DNA of 64,000 nucleotides from Apteryx mantelli (GCF_036417845.1 NC_089980.1:133264516-133328515), one strand, 5' to 3'. Shown: positions 24,061-36,300, counted from the first letter of the stretch. The notes: generated by a model from the sequence alone, not told the origin. Program-made: numbers and translations.

Positions 24061-24641
24061 TTATCCTCATAATTCTATTTCTAACATTTGCTAAATCACC
24101 TTGGTTTCTCCATCATGGTACCCATATCAGCCTGGATTTTTCCTTTGCATGATCATAGAGAGATCCTTCCAGCAGCTGTAGGTGATTAAATCCTCTGACA
24201 TCACTGGCCAAGCAAAATACATGTTTCTCTTAATTGTTACTAATACCTTTACCTTAAATCTATCTTCCTTTTATGATTTCAGCTGATCGGCTCTTATTTG
24301 GCACCTCAGCTTTAAGGAGAGACGTACATAAGAATGGTGGAAAACACCAAAAAATATGATGGTAAAATTAATTAACTCTTTAGGTAACATAAAAAGTCAT
24401 AATTTGGTCATAGTTTCCAGGCAATTGCATTGGAGTCTACTTAGGTCAAGTAGCATCTTTGCAAGGTAGGGATGGACCAACGGTCACTTTTCAAAGTCTT
24501 CTATTATAAGTCTCTGAGCCTCCAAGCATTTCTCTCCTGTGCTATTATATGACAAGAAAGAGTAAGAAGCTGTCCAAAAAAAGAATCTAGAGATATATCA
24601 GCAGCAAGTTGCTTTTATTTTCTGTTTTGTCTTTGTTTTAG

Positions 24642-24809
24642 ATTGTTGCAAAGAAATATCGCAACTTTGAGTTCCCAACAGAGATGACGGGGCTGTGGCG
24701 GTACCTGAAGAACGCTTATGCCAGGGATGAATTCACCAATACCTGTGCTGCAGACAAAGAGATTGAGCAAGCCTATGCAGATGTGGCCAAGCGGCTCAGC
24801 AAATCCTAA
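24642..24809 (+). CDS. CLIC5: CLIC5 last coding exon with stop codon
   Basis: The exon begins in phase 0 with [17 protein letters not shown] and continues [14 protein letters not shown] and [19 protein letters not shown]. It ends RLSKS with a taa stop at 24807-24809. It encodes 55 residues, about 197-251 of CLIC5A, and covers the last helices of the GST-C domain. NTCAAD keeps a conserved C-terminal cysteine. KIVAKKYR across the exon 5/6 junction is the site that in CLIC4 binds importin. The four exons in the window give 193 residues, so with 58 upstream the protein would be 251 residues, as in human CLIC5A. One mild oddity: the FEFP segment is closer to the CLIC6 wording than to the YDIP of human CLIC5, but the rest of the exon favours CLIC5. 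Frame, splice sites and length all agree, so the gene appears intact in this part. Confidence 0.95.
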   Translation: MVAKKYRNFEFPTEMTGLWRYLKNAYARDEFTNTCAADKEIEQAYADVAKRLSKS

Positions 24810-26230
24810 CTGACCTCAGCAGAGGCTCTGTATCCCTGAGGGATCCCCATTTTACTGACTCTTCTCCTTGTTGCCTTAAGATATACTTATCATTGCGCTA
24901 TCTGGTTGGCATCCCTATGATTCCACCTGTTAAAAGTGTGTTGATCCGGGACAAATTTGCTTCTCCCTGGAGAAAGCAAAGGCAACTCTAGTGCGGGGGG
25001 TAGAAACCCTTTGAAATCTGAACCTAAGATCTGGCACAACTAGTATTATTCACAGTCAGTATTGGAAATGAGTCCACCTTATTAGTTTCTTGTTTCATGC
25101 TGGAGTATCTCACCACCTGTTTTATTTGGAGTTTTAAAAATAAGATATTAGGTGAAATTTCAAATAAGTCAGTTAGGAGCATATCGAACTGGTTCTTCTC
25201 TAAGTTATTTCAAGGATGCCTTTTTCTAGTGTGATCTATCCACTGCTATTGGGATCCTTGAGGCAGGAGCAAAATATGAGTGAGGGCAAAAGAGTTTGAC
25301 CCTAAAGGAGACATGCTTTTAGCAGTTATATTTAAAAACCTTTCTGAATGCATCCTCTCTCTTAGCAGGCCCAGGAGTTTATAAGATATTTATTTTTAAC
25401 TTGGTGCAAGTGGGGAAAACCTGAACAAATATGTCAGATTTGCAGATGCTACTTTGCATAAAATTTACATGTTGCTTTTGGATCCAAACATTGAGAGGAA
25501 AGGAGAGTGAATGAACAATTGAGCAGGTAGCCCTTGGGAGAGTGGTACTAATATCCCCAGCAGATCTGCCAGTTGGTAGAGACACTGAGACACAACATTA
25601 ACGGGGGCAGCATATTGACTCGAATGAATAGGCTGAATCTGTACAGCTAACCAAACCATGTAAGATATTGTTGTCCTGACTGTATGGTTGCCTGTTCTTT
25701 TATATTGCTATCTTGGGAAACTGGATGGGCAGGAGAAATATATTGCTGCATACAAATTCCAGGCAGGAGAAGCAATCTCTTCTGCTTTGCGCTCTGGATG
25801 GGTCGCTTTCAAGCACTCATCTTCCTTTCCAGGGAGCAGTTTGCTCTGCGAGGCTCAAGGAGGGCAGGCTGAAACAGAGAGAGGCACATTCCCAGCCAGA
25901 AAGTTGGCAAATATGCTAGCAGAAATCCATGCATGACGCCTTTGTCCCGCTCCTCCAGGATTTATCAATCCAGGTTGAATGGCTGTTGATTCTGCTTTCT
26001 AAAACTGATTATTTTGTTCTGTCTGTAGCATCTGCATGATGCAATCTGCTTTAAACTAGTGACTAGCTGCACATTAATTTAGCAAATTAAGAAAGACAGC
26101 TCTTTTGTATGAAACTCACTTGCCCTAATATGTACAAGAGTGTACATGACTCTCAACCTTCAATTTGAGGGGATTTATAGTTGTTTTGAAAGGTAAAATA
26201 ATAAAATAAAGCTGAGCTCTAGCATGGTGT
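24810..26230 (+). other. CLIC5: CLIC5 3' UTR (probable extent)
   Basis: The stretch after the stop codon has no AATAAA until 26200-26210, so the shortest likely 3' UTR is about 1.4 kb. It is AT-rich in patches. Three overlapping open frames of up to 82 codons around 25684-25936 are probably accidental. Family members often have long 3' UTRs, and a more distal end cannot be excluded (another AATAAA lies near 28004). RNA-seq 3' ends would settle this. Confidence 0.5.
26200..26210 (+). terminator. CLIC5: Tandem overlapping AATAAA poly(A) signal
   Basis: Two overlapping canonical AATAAA hexamers lie at 26200-26205 and 26205-26210. About 25 bases further on is a GU-rich stretch (atggtgtgact near 26223), as expected downstream of a cleavage site. 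This is the first AATAAA after the CLIC5 stop codon. Confidence 0.55.
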
Positions 26231-29200
26231 GACTCCCCTTCTGATCAGAGCTGTGAAGAGCTGCACTGATTTCAGGGGAAATCCATGCTGGTAAGCTGTG
26301 ACCTAGGGGAACCTCGCAACAGGCCTGTTTGCACTCAGAAACCTGGAGGACTGGAGGCACGGTATAAAGCTAGCTTCTGCTGTATAATGCTCATGAAGAT
26401 CTGAAGCAATTCTGTTGATTTGGTGGGACTATCCTGCTTTTCACACTAACCCAACTGGGAGCAGAATGTTGCTTGTTGACTCTGAAGATACCTCGTAGCT
26501 GATTGTTTCACGTGCAGCGATCAATTTGTTCTGAACTTTCCAAAACCTTGGACGAAAATCCATGAACTCCCAAGTCTTCCCGTAGAATGGGACATTTTAA
26601 CAACGGCTAGACTGGAGGGCAAAGGCTCACACTCTTTAAAATATTGCTGAGAAATCAGCTGGCTCGGAGAACACTAATAACAGCCAAAAAAATCTAATGA
26701 GATTAGAAATGTCTGCATAGGCACATGTGGCTTGTTAAAAAAAAAAAACCAAACTCTTCATGGGATTGGAATTATTTACGATTTTTTTTTAAATTAACTT
26801 GATTATTTATTTATTTATTTTAATTGACTCACTCCTTTCTGTCTGTCTTTCTGTTTTTGTTTTCACCCAGCACACTGGTCTAGATGGCTCTATCTGTTTA
26901 GCGATATCATATTAGCAATGCTCTCCAAATTCATTTCTAATGAAAAGTCTGCTCTCTGATTAACAGGCACCTGGATTTTTTACTTTCAGTATGGTTTGAC
27001 TAAGAGCATGCTGATCAACAGAATCTGCATTTTTCTCAGTTGTCGTGTTCCAAGTTTGTACTTACTGGCTTTGCTTAATCACAGTTGTAGTGATCTTTGA
27101 AGAAGCAGAGGCAGTTGCAGCTTCTTGCTCTGTGCTTATTATATTTAGCTCCTTAAAATAGATTGTACAAACACGCAGCAGAACTCAGGCAGGGTAAGTG
27201 AACCAGTTCCGGGTCTCCCCTGATTTCTTCCATCTCTGTGAATCTTCACCAATGTGCTGAATCCTGTGGTTCCAAAATGTTCTAATATATCCTAGTTTCA
27301 TTTTTCTAAAAGAGGGCCAAATCAAAATCAGTTGGTCTCAGCAACCTCAGATTGCATCTGTTTTTAAAAAATGATGTTTACAAATGATTGTGTTTATACC
27401 AAATAGAAAATAAGTTTTCAGTGCAGTGAACATTTTGTAAGATAATTTGCACGTTTGTTAAATATTTGTAGGATTTCATTATAAAAGCTGAAAATCCCCA
27501 AGCTACCTTGCTTTTTAATTAGTAATACAAAACCTAAATATTTTCATTTTCTAACAACACCCCCACAAATTCAGCTAAAATGTATTGATGGATAAAAAAA
27601 AAATAAGAGGAAAATGAAACAGTTTTCTGATCAGCTACAGTTGCCCGTTCTGTGTGAATTCAAGTCTCACTCTGCATCCTAACTTTGCATTTTATTCATA
27701 ACCCTATAATAGGCTGAGCCAAGATTTTGGACAGGTTCAGGCATTCTCTGGCCTTTGTTTCCATTTGAAATCCAAGCTCATGTTTTCAGATCTGTAACTT
27801 TTGCTCACCTTTGTGCTTTTTGGCTTTAGCCGTAGTCAGAAGCGGGAAATACTGGAAATCCTACATAGAAAAGTGTTTTGCTCAGATTTTGAGCTCGGTT
27901 TTCAAGACTCAGGATCCATCACCAGTGAGATTTTAAAGGGCTCCAGACTCCTTTATGCAGGGTTTTTTTGGTGACCTTCCATTGTATTTAGAATTATAAG
28001 TAATAAATATTAATCATACAGGATTGTATATCTACATTGGCAAGGCAGCATTTCTGAAAAGAATCTAAGTGACAAGACAGACATTGCAGATTTACAATAA
28101 CTTTGTTCATAAATTTTTTGCAAGATGTAAAGAAAGACATAGTGCAGAGGGGGAAGAAGCCAACAATATGGATTTAATCATCTACATTTCAGAAATGCAG
28201 ACCAAATGTCTGTAAAGATGTCCATTTCATCCAAACATTTCTTAGATATTTATTTCAAAGCTCCCTGTTCACTCAGTCCAACACTCCATTCATATTGGAA
28301 CTAATATTGATTTCTCTTCTCTTAATGGAAATATGGGGGTGGTAAAGGATCTCGTATACTAGTTACTCTTATTTTCTGTTATGCTATTTGAACTGCCAAT
28401 AGGTCATCTTGCTGTGCAGGTAAGCCTAAGAAAGTATCTTTTCCAAAACTATTGAAAATAAGGCTTCTGACAAACATTTTTTCCAATAGAAAGAATCTTA
28501 TAACAATACTGCTTTATCAGGACATAGTCGGCATTTGCAGCTAAAGGCTACAAGCTTTATCCCGTGTTTGCATAAGCTGGAAAGCCGCTGCCGGGGAGAA
28601 ATGACAGCATATATCACAAAGACTTTAGGCATCTTTGTCTCCTTACAGGAGAGATTAGCTGAATTACACATGGCATTTTATTTTGAATATGTATTTATTT
28701 TAAACCCCAGCCGCCTTCTTTTGTCCCTGCTCAAAGACAGCTTAGGGGTTTTTTATGTTTTTGTGGCCCAAAGGCCACTGCTTGCAGCACTGCTCCCACC
28801 ACTGTCCCAGCAGGGAAAGTGAGAGGCAAACAGCGAGAGCCTCCGTTCTGCCGTGACAGAGCTTGGCTGATTTTAGGATATTGTTAAAATTTAGGCAGCA
28901 AAAATGCAGCATAGCCAATTCTGTAGTCATGTAAAGCCCCAAAAGCCCAAGGAAACATTCACTTTTTAAAATTAATTGATGCTTTAAGGAGGGAAATAAC
29001 TCAACAGTCTTGTGTCTGCCTTCATATGTGTTCTTTCAGGCACGGGGAAGTGTGCATTTGTTTATTATTCTTCTAGATATGATTATTATTCCTGAATTGC
29101 TTTTGATATTGAGGAATAGTTTTACAGTAAGATTTTGCTCTTCTGCTGAATCTTTCATGTCTTCATTAATTTTGATGTCTGCAGTGACCTAATGATTCCA

Positions 29201-29500
29201 GAGGAGGCAGGAAAGATGTGAGGCTTATACTTGTTGAGAAGTTGAAGCAGGTAATGATTTTTTGGAGAAAAGAGTATTAAAAGCATTTAAAAAAATCTAT
29301 ACATATGTATCTTTTCATCTGGGCTATTTTAACCGAGAATGATAGACTGCTTAGTCTGGACTGTGATTTGCAGCACAGACCTGAGCAAATCACTGTGTTT
29401 AAGGTGGCCTTGCCTAGGGATTTCCCCAGGATACACAGCGATGTCCCTCTGAGTCACAGAAATTCCCCTGTTTCCTTGCTCTGGAGGGATTGTAAGCTAT
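26231..29500. other. AT-rich intergenic DNA
   Basis: No gene is recognised. The stretch includes A-rich and TTTA-rich simple patches near 26737-26822. A possible conserved segment, judged by texture only, lies at about 26640-27000. Degraded repeat-like text occurs at 27700-27960. Two short open frames near 28535-28822 have no recognisable domain. Confidence 0.6.
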
Positions 29501-29729
29501 GACACTGCCCTGCTGTCTGCTGCGGCCGTGGAAAGAGTGGGGCAGCACTCTGCCTTTCCCTTACCTCCCCTTCTAGCTTATGGGCAGGGAAGGCAGAAAG
29601 CACCGATCGCTTTTACTTCCACGTCCGCAGCAGTGCTCTAGTTCTAGCAAGTGTGTCCAGCACTGGTTTTCAAAGCTGGATTATTCCGTGTTTAAAAAAC
29701 ACAAAGGTCTGAACAGCCCCGTGCAGCTC

Positions 29730-30160
29730 AGACGCTCACCACGTGGCCTTCGGGGACTCCGGCAGCGCTCCAGAGACCGCAGCAATCGTGCAGCCTCTTA
29801 CTCCCCTGTCGCGATGCGCCCAGCCCCAAATCATCCAGCCCTTTCACCATTTATTGAAGAGATGCTAAAGCTGAAAATACTCCAGAGGACGCACTTGAAT
29901 GTGGTGCGTTTTGAGCTGCGCTCATCAGCTAACCCGCTCTGAATTACGCCATTGTCGCGGCTCAGCAGGTCGTGCCTTTGCAGCCAAGCGGACGACTCTT
30001 CCCGCTGAGCGATCGGTCGCCTGTTGGGATAGCAGCGCTCCGGTAGGAAATGCTGGCTCCGAGGCCGCTCGGCCAGCGATGGTGCGACCACGGTGGAAGG
30101 TTTCAGTGCCGCCCTTCCCAGAGGCCGGCTCTCTAGCTGAAGTGCGTGAGCAGCTCGGCT
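29730..30160. promoter_or_regulatory. CpG-rich patch
   Basis: CpG dinucleotides are dense here compared with the flanking AT-rich DNA, for example 'acgctcaccacgtggccttc' at 29731 and the run around 29990-30070. There is no nearby exon. It may be a CpG-island-like promoter or an orphan island. See also the patches at 32090 and 37640. Confidence 0.4.
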
Positions 30161-30342
30161 GGGGCCATGCTCCAGCACTAATGAGCATTTTTCGCTTGCA
30201 GCATGTGAATAGAGACTACTCATGTGTTTAATGTTAAACATGTGCTTGCCTGCTTGGCTGGATTGGGGCCTAAAAGTCATGACAGAAAAGCCTATATTAA
30301 TAAAGAGCATTATGATTCTGTTTCCTTTGAAATCCAATGGCA

Positions 30343-30383
30343 GAATTCCCAGTGGGGGAATTCCCAATAGGAATTCCCAGTGG
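30343..30383. repeat. Three spaced gaattccc units with NF-kB-like core
   Basis: The unit gaattccc starts at 30343, 30358 and 30371. The 13-mer gaattcccagtgg is identical at 30343-30355 and 30371-30383. The middle copy is preceded by ggggg, giving ggggaattccc (30355-30365), which is a close fit to the kB-site consensus. It could be a short minisatellite or a small cluster of binding sites. Confidence 0.7.
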
Positions 30384-30870
30384 AGCCCAAGGCTACATAG
30401 GCACGAAGACGTTTCAAGAGTGAAGCTGTCCGTAGAGAACAGCGAATACTCAAAGGGAAGAGGAAATAGCGGTGATGCATGGGTCTTACCAGGGCAGCAA
30501 GCAGAGCAGGGGACCGAAGCCCGTCCTCGCTGTGAATGGCCCAGCGCCCCCAGTGCTGTCAGAATCCAGTCTGGTTTAGCACTGGGGACGTTCTGGGTGA
30601 AGCGGGGACCGGGCCGCGCTGACGTGGTGCAATGCCAAGGCATGTTGTGCAGTATCTGCGACCATGCTCCCCACGGTGGTGTCCCACAGCACAACGATGC
30701 CTCCGTTGGGTCCGCCTCGCTCTTACGATGAAGCGGCTTGTCCAAAGAAAACCAAGAAGGGCGGGGGATTTTTTTATATATATACATGGAGTAAAAACAA
30801 TCCAAATAAGCTTTAATGGTTCTCAACACGCTGCTGTCAGTTCTCACCACAGGGTGGAATTTGTTGGTAG

Positions 30871-30893
30871 AAATTAAATTAAATTAAATTAAA
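30871..30893 (+). repeat. Pentanucleotide microsatellite (aatta)n
   Basis: Four to five tandem copies of aaatt / aatta lie just after a GC-rich stretch. Confidence 0.95.
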
Positions 30894-32089
30894 GCAGAAA
30901 AGCTTGGCTGTTGCTAATGGGTACTACTGGGAGCCCTAAAAGCCGTTCACAGTGTGGAACCATAGCAGGAGCGAACATCCTTTAATGCCCAGAATCACTT
31001 GAGTTTCGCAGGGGCCATTTCAGCCTCTTCTGCTGCACTGCTGAGAAGTTGCCCTTTCCCTGTCTCTCTCGGTCTATAAACTCCGAAGAATTGGGGAAAT
31101 GGCTAAGGGCAGCAAATTAATCTTTTTCTTTTTTTGCTTTTTTCTTTCTTCACTAAGTTAACTACTCTAGTTAGGAAATAAGTGATAAACACGTAGCATT
31201 AACAAACAGCAGATTTCTCTACTTTTTTATTAAGGAAGTTTTTAAAAGCCGTCAGGAAATGTGAGGTTATCCCCAGCTTTGGGAATAAACTGTGGTATAA
31301 AATATAACATAGGAGGTGTGATTCTGACTAAATCATTTAAGCAGGAAGGTTACAGTTTATTTTAAGGAGCATGTTTAGGACTGAATGGACAGAATAATCC
31401 AGATATTGCGCTAAGGTCTTAAGATTCAACTAATCTCAGCTTTTTTTGATAACTGACTGTACAACACTGCCTCCATCGATTGGCAGCTGTTGGTACATTA
31501 TTCCAGGAATCATCCCGTTCCCTTTTGGCTGGAAAAAATATTGATTATTATTGGAAAAGAGAACAGCAGCTGGATCTCTTTGTCTCTGTTTCACCCTTCT
31601 GCTGGATAGAAACCATATATATAGCCGCTTGATTTAACTGCATTATTTAATTCAATAATGTTGCAAAGTGTGTTGGGATGGAAGGTGGCATAAAGAGAAA
31701 AATCCTGCTCTGGAAATGGCTCTGTTATCAGCTGAGGCTTTGATTTTGTTCCCACCAGAATAAACTAGAGCTGCACCGCTTAGCTGTGCGGAAGCAGGAT
31801 CCGAACTTCATGGGTCTAGAGAGCTTAGCAGGCTCTTTGGAGGAAAGGGTAAGGTGTACGAGACCGTTCTTGGGTGAATGCCTGGCGTTTCTCACGAGGG
31901 ACTACAGTGAACCGCCTGCTAAACATCATAGAAATCATGAGACGTGGACGGGCTAGCGCTGAATCGGACGCACTTGCCTGCAGCGCAGCCGCCAGACTGG
32001 TCCGGCATGAGGAAGCGCAGCGTGAGAGCAGGGGCTCCGAAGCGAGTCAAAGCAGCATCTTTGTCACCTTCTGTTTGTAGCAACACAGA

Positions 32090-32285
32090 TCTATTTTATA
32101 ATCACGGGGAGGCGCAACAGGAGCGCGCTTTGTTCTGCCTAAATCGCGTTTCTCGTGCGGGTGCATTTAACGCAGCCGGTGGCCTCCCGCCTCCCGCCGC
32201 ACGCGCCCAAGGCGAGCAATTCTGGCGCGGCAAAGCGCACCCGGTCGTGCTCGGACGCTCAGAGACGCCTGCGCCGAGGCAATGA
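32090..32285. promoter_or_regulatory. CpG-island-like patch
   Basis: By hand I count about 26 CpG in roughly 200 bases, with high GC content, for example 'cctcccgccgcacgcgccca' near 32191. This density is not depleted and marks a CpG island. No known exon starts here. Overlapping open frames in both directions are expected in such GC-rich text. Confidence 0.6.
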
Positions 32286-33522
32286 ACTCCCGCTAAATGG
32301 TTTAAAAATGCTCTCTTAAGCGCGCTGAGTTGCCACCCGGCCTCGCTTGCTATTTCCAGTGTCGTTTTGTGTCTCCGTCTTTGGTTTCAAGCAAAGGGGG
32401 AATGCATTGCGGTGGTTCGTGCTGGCGCTTGGCAGTATTAGCAATAAGAAATTGGGGGGGAAGAAACCCAAGCCCCAAACCCAACCCTCTTTCCTAGCGC
32501 AAAGCTGACCGCTTGTGTGTGCGTGACTGTGTTTTCAGAGGCTGTGAATCAGTTTGCCGTAACCGCTTGTTTTCTAGGCTGGGGAACAGATCCTCATCTG
32601 GGCAGATCCTCGCAGCTGTGATGGCATCCCCTCTTTTTTCGTTTTCTAAACCAGTGAAGGCTCCTGCCCCATTTTCTCTAGAAATTCATCAACTAGCGAG
32701 CGACAGATTTATTCTTCTAGTTCGACTGCCTTCAATTCCAAAGCCTGGAGATCAAAACCCAAGCTGCATAGTGAGATTTGAGGGTGAACAGAAATGCTTC
32801 TTCCTCAAAATCCACTCAGCTGCAAGTCCCGACTCACTGAGGGCGCAATCCTGTTTCTGTAGAAGGGGCTCGAGGTAGAAGGAGAGGGAGGGGAGCCCAC
32901 CGTGGGGCGCACGTGCTGCTGTCCTCCCACCGAGCGAGGGCGGCAGGACCTGGACTGGAAGTCCTCAGAGGTCTGTGGGCGAGTTTTCCATCTTCTGCAT
33001 GAAACCAACCTCTTCGGAGACCTGAACAGCCCTTGGCTGACCCGCAGCTGCCTAAAAATTGCGACGACGTTCAGGACCAAAACGTGGAACCTGAAAGACG
33101 ACGTGCTGATCAGGCACGGTACCTCCTTGGGGCACGACACAGGCACAAAATAATTCATTTGAAAGGACACTCACGTTTTTTAGGTACCTGTCCGGAGCCA
33201 AGTGCAAGGGATGGATTTTCTCCACTAAAAGGTCATGAATCTCAGAAATACCTAGTGTCTGTTGGGAATGTAGCCGCCTGGTCTACTGGGAGAAAAGCAA
33301 AATTTGTAACTCTTAAAGAGAGTGCAGGAATTAATTAACTTTAAACTTGGGCCTGGTAGGCTTCAAAAGTTACTTATTTATAAACGACTATTTTATAGTG
33401 GTTGACAATGAAAAGTAACTATGCATCTAAGGGTCTCCATCAGGTGAGAAAGAAAAACAGGACAAATCCCTTCACATACTCCTGATTTTCAGGGGAGGCA
33501 CATGCTCTGTTAATGGGTAATT

Positions 33523-33662
33523 TTAGATTAGACTGTAACGTTTTGGAGTAAGAACTATACATTTCTTCTCTGTTTGTACAGCTCCTGACACAATAGGACC
33601 CTGATTAGAGCTTTTGTGTGCTGCTCTAACACTCATAGTAAATAATAATAGGAATAATGTAA
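33523..33662 (+). repeat. MIR/L2-type 3' tail, best copy in window
   Basis: 'attagactgtaacgttttgg' starts near 33526, 'gtttgtacagctcctgacac' near 33573, 'aataggaccctgattag' near 33592, and the end is 'aataataataggaataatg'. This follows the common amniote tail 'tgtttgtacagcgcctagcacaatggggccctg' closely. The orientation is plus. The element body is not recognisable upstream. Confidence 0.65.
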
Positions 33663-34439
33663 TTAAAATGTCATTGCAGTTTGCCTTTAATATTATGATT
33701 GTGTGGCTGTACTTTATCAACTGTGAATAAAATCAAAGTCCGTTTTGTATAACAGGTAGTATATTTTATTATTGAAAAAACCAGCTGAATTTCACTTCTT
33801 TTAAAAGAAAAAAATAGTTTCTGCTCATTATTTCTTTTTAAGCCTTTGGATGACAAGTGAACATTTCTTTTGTATCCTTCAAATGAGTATGGGTTAAATG
33901 AAGAAATCCACCTTCCTGGATTGGAACTGTTTATAATCTTATATTCCAAAAAATGATTAATACCTGATAATTGAATAAAAGTGGTTTATTTTCTCATTGG
34001 GTTATTTCTGAACTTTTTTTAAAATTTGTTAATTGTTTTTTTTTTTAAACAGGCAACGCTTACCTGGTTCTAGGAGTGGTTGCAAGAAAAAAGGTGTGTC
34101 CACAGTTTGAATACAGCTGTATTCATTAATCTAAAAATGGACTTAGAAGAAATAAAGGGAATGGCAGCAAGGGAAAATCAGCTACCTCTGCACTAGAAGA
34201 AGAAACAAGGCCAGGATATAAGCTCACGCGCTGTCCCGCAGACATCAGTGCCATCTAGTTAGCGCCTGGCGGTACCGTGTTGGCCTGGGCCAGAGGCAAC
34301 TCTCCAAGGCAAGGTCCAGCACGGTTCCCGGGACATGGGAACTGGGGTGGTTATAAACTGAGCTCTATAAAATGACGGATAGGGTTAAATGGGGAAGGAT
34401 TATTCACTATTATTTCTGCTATCGCCGCAGTTAGGTGCT

Positions 34440-34770
34440 CCTAAGGAAATAATCAGGCTGCAAGTTAAAAGCAAATATAAAGAAGTGCCTTTTTACACAG
34501 CGTATAGTTAAGCTTTGGAGCCCTCTCCGCAGGGTGCTGCAGAGGTCCAAATGAATATGGGTTTCGAATATGGGTATGATACTTTCATGAAGAGCAGATC
34601 CATCAGAGTTGTTAAACACAAGCTGGGGAGCAGTTCCCAGGTCAAGAAGTCCCTGAATCCCAAGGCTGGCAGAGGCCCAGCGAGAGCCGTTAGAGGCTCT
34701 GGGTCCCTCTCACTGCCAATAAGAGGGAATCGCAGTCCAGCGAGACAACAAGAGTTTTTCATCCCACAAC
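34440..34770 (+). mobile_element. Ancient CR1 LINE 3' fragment, sense
   Basis: 'ctttttacacagcgtatagt' at 34490, 'taagctttggagccctctcc' at 34509 and 'ttcatgaagagcagatccat' at 34583 match in order the old CR1 3' words 'cttcacacagcgcatagttaa' and 'ttcatggaggataggtccatc'. The next part ('gttaaacacaagctggggag', 34612) continues the tail. Open frames on both strands over this segment are accidental. Confidence 0.65.
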
Positions 34771-36300
34771 TGCAGCTAGAGAGGAACAAACAGGATCCCA
34801 CCTTGTTTCAGTTTCAACTTCTCTTTTGGTCCCCAAAGGCTCTACCCTGCAATATGCACCAGTAAAATGCTCTAGCACCCACCTAACCTACTGCAAGTCA
34901 ACATTTCATGTCATTAACCCTCAAACCAAATCTCACTCCAGTCACCCTGGTTCAGCCCCCAGAGATATCCTCATGTGGGTCTTTTCTGTGTCACATCCCT
35001 CTTGTGACACATCCCTAGTACCACATCTCTCTCGATATGATGTGTGATGGTATAAAAATGAGAACTTGTTCCAAAGTGTTCGAACCTAGGCTGGTACGCG
35101 TCAGCCCAACGATTCTACTTTAACACACGCCTGAAATAAATAGCAGTTGGATTTTCTGGACCTGTAGATGTCCAAGACCTTAGCTCATTGCTTTTTGGGG
35201 CTACGCTCTCAATCTGCAAGCACCTTGATGCACTTTTGTAGCAAACTGGATCATCCATTATTTTTCCTGTCTTTATTTTGTCGTCCCTTATGCATCTGCT
35301 CTGCCCAAGACAAATGTCTCCCCTTCCACTAGAGTCTCGCTGTGCTGCTCGTCATTTTTCTGGTCACTGGGCTCTGAAGGATCACTTCTACCCCTCTAAT
35401 CGCTCTGTCTGATGGGGATTTGTACTGCTGTCTCTCCATGCCTGCCACGAGAAAAAGAGAGTCCTTAGCGGGCTCCGTGGAGCTCCTGGCACGTCTTCCT
35501 TTAGCGGTGGGGTGGGGGGTGTCAGGAAGGGTTTAGTTTGGTCTTTCTTTTTTATCTCGCTACCTGCTGTAGCATTCTGCACGTCCTGCTGGACACGGCT
35601 GTAATCAGTCCAGTCCCAGCCCGGCAAGCGTTTAGACATTTCAGGTGTCATCCATCCTTCATATCTGGTGCATGACTTTCCTTTCATGAGCCCCGCAGAT
35701 GCCTTTAATCGCCAGCCACCGCTCTTGGCTTTCCGAGAAGTAGCAAAGGAACTATGGAGTCCCTCTGGCGAAGGATGAAACAGAGGGGCCCAGCCGTGTT
35801 ATGACATTTTCTTGCACTGAACTGGCTTTGGGAAGAATGGGCTTTTTCCTCCCGTTAGATAAGCACAGAAATCTTAAGCAGATGCTTGCAAAACATCAAA
35901 CAAATATATACTTAAAAAAAACAAATATAGGCTATACCCATATGCCCCATAATCTAGCCAATATTCAGCCACCACTAACAGTATCTAGCCCTGCTTTTGT
36001 GAAGCTTGGAGGAAAAGCAAAAATCTGCAGGCTAGGGACCTCGTAACAGTGCTGGAATGGGGCCCTCCAGCACCAAAATCCCAGGGCTCCAAGTGGCAGC
36101 ACCAGTCGCTGGTGGCTCGTCTCTGCTCCACTCCGTTAAGCAGCAACTAGAGGGAAACATAGCCCTTCTCTCCAGGGTTTTGTGTGTTCACTCCAGGGGC
36201 TTTAATCTGTTTAAGCTTCGCTTTAACCAAGCATTGCGGAATGCAAAGGGGAATTTCATGCCATAGGGAAGAAGGTGCTGTCCGGAAAACTCATATTGCC

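Larger units (their letters stand above)
22009..24641 (+). other. CLIC5: CLIC5 last intron, 2.6 kb
   Basis: The donor is gtaaaaggtg at 22009. The acceptor is tctttgttttag, ending at 24641, with a long T-rich tract before it. The intron contains an antisense CR1 with a palindromic element apparently nested in it (23760-24060). Nothing coding is seen. Confidence 0.9.

Noticed and set aside
34034..34090. Splice-acceptor-like T tract with aaacag followed by an open stretch
   Set aside because: No matching donor, no conserved protein words and no continuing frame. T-rich tracts ending in ag are common.
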